A stretch of DNA of 64,000 nt, from the NCBI RefSeq assembly GCF_033955345.1, contig NZ_CP138332.1, positions 4,898,001 through 4,962,000 of the forward strand, read 5' to 3'. This DNA is from Sphingobacterium bambusae. GTDB taxonomy: Bacteria > Bacteroidota > Bacteroidia > Sphingobacteriales > Sphingobacteriaceae. Below, piece after piece: positions 58,488 through 64,000 of this stretch (positions are counted from its first letter, which is position 1; each line of letters starts with the position of its first letter). The notes beneath the pieces are model-generated. The model had not been told where the DNA came from. It ran no database searches and saw only the letters and a list, made by a program, of their open reading frames with translations. The translations under genes were made by a program, and so were the position numbers.

Positions 58488-60317
58488 TTACTTGTCGTTT
58501 CTGCTATGTTGCAGGAGCAGCCCCGACAGTTCAGATAGGTGGGCGCTGCCCCGCTGAACCGGATCCATTTTGCTGTTACCACCCCAGCTTTCATCATCGC
58601 TATTCCACAATACCGACCAAGTAGTGTTTTCTCGTAGCGGAACTTCCTGTTTATGGGATGAGAAGTTGAATATGCACAGCAGATCTCGTTCCTGCGTTTG
58701 TATATGCAAGGTAATCGTTTCGCGATCTTGATCGTGTTTAACAGAAAATTGTTCACGACTCCATTCGACCGCAGATAGAAGCGTTTTCCGGAGGTGTAGC
58801 AGAGCCTTGTAGTATGAAAGGTTTTGCTGCCCATAAGCACTTTCCATCTCTTTCCAATCCAATATCGAATCCCGATATGTAGATATTGCCTGTGGGTCTG
58901 GCGGTTCACCCGAAGCATGGAATTCCGAAAATTCCTGCTTACGTCCCTTTCGTACGGCCTCAATAAGCTCATCATCACCGTGGCTCACAAAATATTGGAA
59001 AGGTGTTTGCGCGCCCCATTCTTCGCCCATAAATAACATGGGCGTGAAGGGAGATAAGGATACAGCCATGGCCATTAGGCGTTGAGCCGCTGGAGCGAAT
59101 AAAGTAGCGCTTCGTTCGCCTAGCATTCTGTTTCCCACTTGATCATGGTTTTGCGCGAACACCACAAAACATTCGGCCGCCAATCCATCGGCGCTGCTGC
59201 CAAAGAATTTTTTTCGGTGAAACGAAAAGTTGCCATCAAATACGTAGGCGTCTTGGTAGGCTTTTGCGAGGTGGGCTACTCCGTTAAACTCGGCATAATA
59301 GCCTTTTCTTTCCTCGCCGACGGCCACACGTAGTGCATGGTGAAACTCGTCTAACCACTGTCCATCCATGGCAAATCCATTTTTTGCTAGCGGTTCCAAG
59401 TACCGTCGATCGTTTAGGTCGCACTCCACAAAGAGGTAATGCGATCGGCCCGTCTCCAACATGATGGCATCTGTTAGCGTCCGGATATCTTGTAAGATGT
59501 GTACTGGACTAAAATCTTTGATGGCGTGAACGGCATCCATGCGCAAACCATCGATATGGAAGTCTTCAAACCACATGCGTACATTATCAAGGACGAAATC
59601 GCGCACGCCATAGTTATAGACATCATCGAAATTGACGGCCTTTCCCCAAGGGGTGCCATACTTGTCGGTGAGGTATGGCGCAAATTCAGGCAGATAGTTT
59701 CCTTCCGGGCCGAAATGATTGTACACGACATCTAAGATAACGGCTATGCCCGAGGCATGGCAGGCATCAACCAGCGCCTGCAATCCCTTCGCGCCACCAT
59801 AACTATTTTGGACGGCAAAAAGGAAGACACCATCATAGCCCCAGTTGCGCTCGCCGGGAAACTGTGCGACGGGCATAATTTCTATAGCGTTGATACCAAG
59901 CTCACGCAGATAGGGGAGTCGGTTGATGACGCCCTGAAAGTCATGGCTATCGGAAAATGTACCGATGTGTAGCTCGTAGATAACCAGCTCGCGTTGCTTC
60001 GGAGCGCCATAGTGAAGATCTGTCCAAGCATATGCGAGATCTACCACGGCTGATGGCCCGTGTACACCTTCGGGCTGCGCGCGTGATGCCGGATCTGGCA
60101 GTTCCTTCTCGTCTACAAGCAGTCGATAAAGGTCGCCCTCCTGCAAGATGTCCGTATCGAGCTGCCAGTATCCATAGTCGGCAGCCTGCAGGGATAGTTT
60201 GCTGTTGTTGGCTAAAATCAGACAGTCAACCTTTTTAGCTAACGGTGCCCATACCCTCAAATGAGCGCGCTTGTCTGTAATGGAAAGTCCTATTTTTTGG
60301 TTCGTTGTGCTGTGCAT
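58488..60317 (-). CDS. treZ: Malto-oligosyltrehalose trehalohydrolase
   Basis: 609 residues, the usual size. N-terminal CBM48-like domain (about 8-100), then the GH13 barrel with DVVYNHFGPEGNYLPEFAPY (a TreZ signature), nucleophile Asp261 in GLRMDAVHA, general acid Glu298 in FVECDLND, and FAQNHDQVGN. The enzyme frees trehalose from maltooligosyl-trehalose. The partner synthase TreY is not in this window. It starts 37 nt after the glgX stop and is probably transcribed with glgX. Confidence 0.94.
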   Translation of the reverse strand: MHSTTNQKIGLSITDKRAHLRVWAPLAKKVDCLILANNSKLSLQAADYGYWQLDTDILQEGDLYRLLVDEKELPDPASRAQPEGVHGPSAVVDLAYAWTDLHYGAPKQRELVIYELHIGTFSDSHDFQGVINRLPYLRELGINAIEIMPVAQFPGERNWGYDGVFLFAVQNSYGGAKGLQALVDACHASGIAVILDVVYNHFGPEGNYLPEFAPYLTDKYGTPWGKAVNFDDVYNYGVRDFVLDNVRMWFEDFHIDGLRMDAVHAIKDFSPVHILQDIRTLTDAIMLETGRSHYLFVECDLNDRRYLEPLAKNGFAMDGQWLDEFHHALRVAVGEERKGYYAEFNGVAHLAKAYQDAYVFDGNFSFHRKKFFGSSADGLAAECFVVFAQNHDQVGNRMLGERSATLFAPAAQRLMAMAVSLSPFTPMLFMGEEWGAQTPFQYFVSHGDDELIEAVRKGRKQEFSEFHASGEPPDPQAISTYRDSILDWKEMESAYGQQNLSYYKALLHLRKTLLSAVEWSREQFSVKHDQDRETITLHIQTQERDLLCIFNFSSHKQEVPLRENTTWSVLWNSDDESWGGNSKMDPVQRGSAHLSELSGLLLQHSRNDK

Positions 60318-60354
60318 GTTAAAGCTTTTCGTGAGTTGTAGGCGTCTTGTGTTG

Positions 60355-62481
60355 TTAAGCTTTATGTTTAGACATCAGTAACACAATCGATCGAGCAGGT
60401 ACCACCACTTCGGCTCCAGCAGTGTATTCTTCGTGTGCTTCAATAACATCTAGGTTGGTGTCTAGCATTTTTACCCATTCTTTGCTGTATTTTTCGCTCG
60501 GTAGCTTGTAGGTGATGGGCTCCCAATAGGCATTGAACATGATATAAAAGCTGTTGTCGACGATTTTGGATCCATCATCATTTAGGGAACGAATGCCCTG
60601 TCCGTTTAGGAAAACCGCTAGGGAACGTGCAAAATCGTGCTGCCAATGAGCATCTTCCATCTCGCTGCCTTCAGGTAAAAACCAAGCAATATCTTCTAAG
60701 CCTACACCTTTTATAGGCATGCCTTGGAACCATTTTCGCCGACAAAACGAGGGGTGGTCTCTTCGGAAAGCGATTAGCTGTTTGGTGAAGGCTAGCAAAC
60801 GCTCATCTTTTGCAGCCCAGTCTAGCCAAGAGATCTCATTGTCTTGGCAGTAGGCATTATTGTTGCCCCCCTGTGTGCGACCATATTCATCTCCTGCGAC
60901 AATCATCGGCACACCTTGTGACAGGAATAGGGTAGCCAAAAGGTTTCGCTTCTGCTTTGACCGGAGGGTGTTGATCGCTTCATCATCGGTTGGGCCTTCG
61001 GCGCCACAATTCCAAGAGCGGTTATGGCTTTCACCATCATTATTATCTTCTCCGTTCGCTTCGTTATGCTTTTCGTTGTAGGAAACCAAATCGTGCAGCG
61101 TAAAACCGTCGTGGGCAGTGATAAAATTGATGCTGGCGGTAGGTTTCCGGTAGTCGTCGAGGTACAGGTCTGACGAGCCCGTTAGCCGCTCTGCAAATTC
61201 GCCCAGCATGCTATCGGCACCAATCCAAAAGTCGCGAATACAATCTCGGTATTTTCCGTTCCATTCGGCCCATCCGGAAGGAAACTTGCCCACTTGGTAT
61301 CCACCTTCACCAATATCCCAAGGCTCTGCGATAAGCTTCACCTGCGAAATAATAGGATCTTGGTGAATTACGTCGAAAAAGGAGCTTAGCTTATCCACTT
61401 CATGAAGCTCGCGGGCCAAGGCCGAGGCCAGATCAAAACGGAAGCCATCCACATGCATTTCCTGAATCCAATAGCGCAGGCTGTCCATAATCAAGCGTAG
61501 CACGCTAGGGAATCTGGCGTTAAGCGTGTTTCCGGTGCCGGTATAGTCCATATAGTAACGAGCATCATCGGCCAGTCGGTAGTAGGCGGCATTGTCTATG
61601 CCGCGAAAGGATAGCGTAGGCCCCATTTGGTTGCCTTCTCCCGTATGGTTGTAAACCACGTCTAGTATTACCTCTATACCAGCTTTATGCAGCGCTTTAA
61701 CCATGTTTTTAAATTCGTTGACCTGTTGTCCTTCTATGCCGTTTCCCGCATAGCGTACATCCGGGGCAAAGAAACCTACCGTATTATATCCCCAGTAGTT
61801 GGTTAAGTTGTTGTCCTTGAGGTGCCTGTCGGTAATAAAATGATGCACGGGCATCAGCTCGATAGCGGTAATACCTAATTCCTTAAGGTAATCTAGCGTA
61901 ACGGGATGTGCCAAAGCAGAATAAGTGCCACGTATTTCTTCCGGAATATCGGGGTGAAGCTCCGTAAATCCCTTCACATGTGTTTCGTAGATGATACTTT
62001 TATGCAAGGGGATGCGCAGCGGACGATCGTCTTCCCAGTCAAATGCATTGTCTACCACCACGCATTTAGGGATAAATGCTGCGCTATCTACTTCGCTGAA
62101 GCTGAGGTCTTCATCCGGATGACCAACTTCATAGCCAAACAAGGCATCATCCCACTGTAACGTACCGGCGATAGCTTTTGCATAGGGATCGATTAACAGC
62201 TTGTGCGGATTGAAGCGGTGGCCTTGGGCTGGGTCGTATGGACCGTATACGCGAAATCCATACAGCTGTCCCGGTCCGATATCTGGAATGTAGACATGCC
62301 AAACTTGGTGCGTGCGTTCTTTTATCCTGATCTTCAGCGATTCTGTAGGATCATTGGTATTATTGAATAGACATAGATCTACCCCTTCGGCATTTTCCGC
62401 ATAGATCGAAAAGTTAACGCCTTTTCCATCATAGGTTGCGCCCAAAGGGTATGGCGAACCTGCAAATACTGTTGTGTTCAT
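60355..62481 (-). CDS. glgX: Glycogen debranching enzyme, GlgX-type
   Basis: 708 residues. CBM48-like N-terminal domain (about 8-140), then GH13 barrel with DVVYNHTGEGNQMGPTLSFR, nucleophile Asp350 in GFRFDLASA, general acid Glu386 in LIAEPWDIG, and TAHDGFTLHDLVSYNEKHNE. It hydrolyses alpha-1,6 branches of limit dextrins in the cytoplasm. The gene heads the glgX-treZ set; the 266 nt upstream of it contain A/T-rich sequence and no obvious consensus -7 box. With treZ and malQ it forms an alpha-glucan and trehalose module. Confidence 0.95.
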   Translation of the reverse strand: MNTTVFAGSPYPLGATYDGKGVNFSIYAENAEGVDLCLFNNTNDPTESLKIRIKERTHQVWHVYIPDIGPGQLYGFRVYGPYDPAQGHRFNPHKLLIDPYAKAIAGTLQWDDALFGYEVGHPDEDLSFSEVDSAAFIPKCVVVDNAFDWEDDRPLRIPLHKSIIYETHVKGFTELHPDIPEEIRGTYSALAHPVTLDYLKELGITAIELMPVHHFITDRHLKDNNLTNYWGYNTVGFFAPDVRYAGNGIEGQQVNEFKNMVKALHKAGIEVILDVVYNHTGEGNQMGPTLSFRGIDNAAYYRLADDARYYMDYTGTGNTLNARFPSVLRLIMDSLRYWIQEMHVDGFRFDLASALARELHEVDKLSSFFDVIHQDPIISQVKLIAEPWDIGEGGYQVGKFPSGWAEWNGKYRDCIRDFWIGADSMLGEFAERLTGSSDLYLDDYRKPTASINFITAHDGFTLHDLVSYNEKHNEANGEDNNDGESHNRSWNCGAEGPTDDEAINTLRSKQKRNLLATLFLSQGVPMIVAGDEYGRTQGGNNNAYCQDNEISWLDWAAKDERLLAFTKQLIAFRRDHPSFCRRKWFQGMPIKGVGLEDIAWFLPEGSEMEDAHWQHDFARSLAVFLNGQGIRSLNDDGSKIVDNSFYIMFNAYWEPITYKLPSEKYSKEWVKMLDTNLDVIEAHEEYTAGAEVVVPARSIVLLMSKHKA

Positions 62482-62747
62482 TGTTTTAATAATTTCTTTT
62501 GTTAAGGTTGATAAAAACTGGGTAATGTACGCGTGCTAAATGTCCAGCGTGCTTTCCTTGTCAGAGGCGCTAGACCTAGTTTGGTAATATTCCATATATG
62601 GCGGCCATTATATTCCTTTTTTTGTTCCTGTTATTGAACAATCATAGCTGTCGCTAAGTTTTAGAAATGGATTTTTTATTTTAATTAGATAGTCCGAACA
62701 ACTTTTGATGGTAAAAAAGGTTATAGCTCAAAATAACAATTGAATTT

Positions 62748-63431
62748 ATGGCAGCAATAGAAAAATTGTTTATGATGGGCGTAGAGATTGGCTTTGTCGG
62801 GGAGATCGTATGGCGTACGGTTATTATGTTTATCTTGATATTATTGATTTTGAGATTGTCAGGTCGGCGGGGCGTGCGTCAGTTAACGCTTTTTGAAGTT
62901 GCTATTATTATCAGCTTGGGTTCAGCGGCGGGCGATCCGATGTTTCAGGAAGATGTTCCAGTACTTTACTCGGTGGTTGTATTTTCTTGTGTAATAGCTG
63001 TCTATAAGATGGTGACATGGGCAGCCTCACGTTTTCAATGGGTTGCCACAGCGATGGAAGGAAAGGCGATGACCATTGTTAAAGATGGCGTTTTTGATGT
63101 GCGAAATGAAAATAAACACGACTTCTCGAAGATGGAATTCTTCGCAGAGCTACGAAACTTAGCTGTCGAGCATCTCGGGCAAGTGCGTGAAGGCGTGTTG
63201 GAGGTGGATGGAACCATGAGCGTGCTATATTACAGTGACGAGGAAACAAAGTATGGCTTGCCGTTGTTTCCCTCGCATTATAAAGAAGTGGATGTTCAGC
63301 AAGAGCAAGGTCCATTTGCCTGTATGTACTGCGGTTTCATACGGACCATAGTTGAGCATAATACATTAACGTGTACGCACTGCCAACGTAGCAAATGGAC
63401 TATTGCTTTACATACAAAACGTATCGCCTAA
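62748..63431 (+). CDS. DUF421 membrane protein with C-terminal zinc ribbon
   Basis: 227 residues. Three membrane helices (about 22-40, 48-65, 72-90) precede the soluble DUF421 part (SRFQWVATAMEGKAMTIVKD, RNLAVEHLGQVREGVLEVDG), as in YetF/YcaP. The C-terminus adds CMYCG (near 191) and CTHC (near 208), four cysteines that fit a zinc-ribbon or rubredoxin-like metal site. Function of the family is not established. It is divergent from glgX (266 nt) and convergent with malQ (19 nt). Confidence 0.88.
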   Translation: MAAIEKLFMMGVEIGFVGEIVWRTVIMFILILLILRLSGRRGVRQLTLFEVAIIISLGSAAGDPMFQEDVPVLYSVVVFSCVIAVYKMVTWAASRFQWVATAMEGKAMTIVKDGVFDVRNENKHDFSKMEFFAELRNLAVEHLGQVREGVLEVDGTMSVLYYSDEETKYGLPLFPSHYKEVDVQQEQGPFACMYCGFIRTIVEHNTLTCTHCQRSKWTIALHTKRIA

Positions 63432-63450
63432 TTTCGAGATTGAACATCTA

Positions 63451-63999
63451 TCACATCCTGTCGTAACCTTTTGCATAAGATTTCAGGCGTTCCTGTACAT
63501 GTTGGTTAAAGGCGGCGGGTAACATTCGCCATGTCCAATTTCCTGTCGTGCTTGACGGCGTGTTCATTCGATTCTTTTTACCAAGCGATAAGACATCCTG
63601 CATCGGTATGATTACTGTATCCGCTACGGAGGCATAGGCTGCTCGGATAAGAAGGTCTGCCACATTCTTGGCATACACGGTGGACGATAGATAAAATTGC
63701 ATGCGTCTGCGAGCATCGGAATCTAAATCTTCTTTGAACCAGCCCACGGTGGTATTGTTGTCGTGCGTGCCCGTGTATACCACAAAATTATTGCCGTAGT
63801 GATGCGGCACATGTGTAGAATGTGGCATGTCGTCGCCGAATGCAAATTGAAGGACTTTCATGCCCGCCAGTTTGTATTTGTCGCGTAGGTCATACACCGC
63901 TGCATCGATGTCTCCGAGGTCCTCGGCAATAAAGGGCATGTTGGGGAAGTTTGCTTGTATCTGTTTGAAAAGCGCTGGCCCAGGAGCTTCCACCCATTG
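63451..63999 (-). CDS. malQ: 4-alpha-glucanotransferase, C-terminal part (cut by the window end)
   Basis: 183 residues are visible, reading in from the window edge (QWVEAPGPALFKQIQ); the GTG at 63993 is inside the gene and is not its start. Motifs of GH77 amylomaltases are the acid/base Glu in FIAEDLGDID, and the transition-state Asp in YTGTHDNNTTVGW, plus the C-terminal MNTPSSTTGNWTWRM. It transfers maltooligosaccharide units between alpha-1,4-glucans. It supplies or recycles chains handled by GlgX and TreZ. Confidence 0.93.
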   Translation of the reverse strand, partial: QWVEAPGPALFKQIQANFPNMPFIAEDLGDIDAAVYDLRDKYKLAGMKVLQFAFGDDMPHSTHVPHHYGNNFVVYTGTHDNNTTVGWFKEDLDSDARRRMQFYLSSTVYAKNVADLLIRAAYASVADTVIIPMQDVLSLGKKNRMNTPSSTTGNWTWRMLPAAFNQHVQERLKSYAKGYDRM

Positions 64000-64000
64000 T

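Overview
The window is a chromosomal segment of a Gram-negative Bacteroidota bacterium, most likely a member of the Sphingobacteriaceae (Sphingobacterium/Pedobacter type). The evidence is a SusC/SusD pair behind an ECF sigma factor and a FecR-type anti-sigma factor, TonB-dependent receptors with N-terminal carboxypeptidase-regulatory-like domains, lipoproteins typical of the phylum (DUF4876), and promoters with the Bacteroidota -7 box TAnnTTTG instead of a -10 TATAAT. Coding density is high. I see no phage, transposase, integrase, rRNA, complete tRNA or CRISPR array. Both ends cut genes: a TolC-type efflux protein at the left and 4-alpha-glucanotransferase at the right.

Layout. 1-4.4 kb: tripartite RND efflux operon (TolC end, HlyD adaptor, RND pump). 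4.6-11.4 kb: TonB receptor, DUF4876 lipoprotein, DUF6850-like outer-membrane barrel and di-haem cytochrome c peroxidase, read as one operon. 11.6-12.6 kb: glutathione peroxidase and SRPBCC protein. 12.6-20.2 kb, minus strand: ECF sigma, FecR, SusC, SusD and a Tat-exported purple-acid-phosphatase-like enzyme, with a tandem and inverted GTGATGAATAGTGA-type repeat between sigma and FecR. 20.4-21.6 kb: NYN/OST-HTH RNA-binding protein. 21.8-26.4 kb: PchR-like AraC regulator divergent from a two-gene ABC exporter of the siderophore-cluster type. 26.4-31.4 kb: AI-2E family permease, two paralogous small membrane proteins, pterin-4a-carbinolamine dehydratase, and two ankyrin-repeat genes. 31.5-33.9 kb: AraC regulator with an SDR oxidoreductase, then OsmC. 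34.0-36.0 kb: stress module of ECF sigma, two small membrane proteins and Hsp20. 36.0-36.7 kb: long intergenic region with a REP-like palindromic element. 36.7-39.8 kb: DUF4198 protein, two small membrane proteins (DUF3325- and DUF3649-like) and a PepSY membrane protein, resembling metal/iron-uptake accessory operons. 40-42.6 kb: small unknown protein, DUF808 membrane protein, a tRNA-like structure and a metallophosphoesterase. 42.6-46.6 kb: tesA-like esterase divergent from a ybbA/ybbP-like ABC system. 46.6-49.6 kb: AraC regulator divergent from a Gfo/Idh oxidoreductase and a metallo-beta-lactamase-fold hydrolase. 49.7-51.1 kb: cold-shock protein and DEAD-box helicase with a long leader. 51.6-55.8 kb: acyl-CoA dehydrogenase, PhzF-like protein, MocR regulator and a small GNAT-like protein. 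56.1-58.4 kb: GH92 mannosidase. 58.5-64 kb: glycogen/maltodextrin/trehalose genes (treZ, glgX, malQ end) with a DUF421 protein between them.

The main themes are envelope transport (efflux, TonB uptake, ABC export), oxidative and heat stress (glutathione peroxidase, OsmC, Hsp20, cold-shock genes) and alpha-glucan storage. The non-coding DNA is unusually rich in perfect short inverted repeats placed at promoters or start codons: before the stress sigma factor, before a metallophosphoesterase, before a 62-residue protein, and at three AraC-linked promoters. A 53-nt tRNA-like fold that appears to lack an anticodon arm lies behind the DUF808 gene. These RNA/DNA structures and the unexplained multi-gene operons are the best places to look for something undescribed. 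All functional calls come from reading motifs and neighbourhoods; no database search was run.
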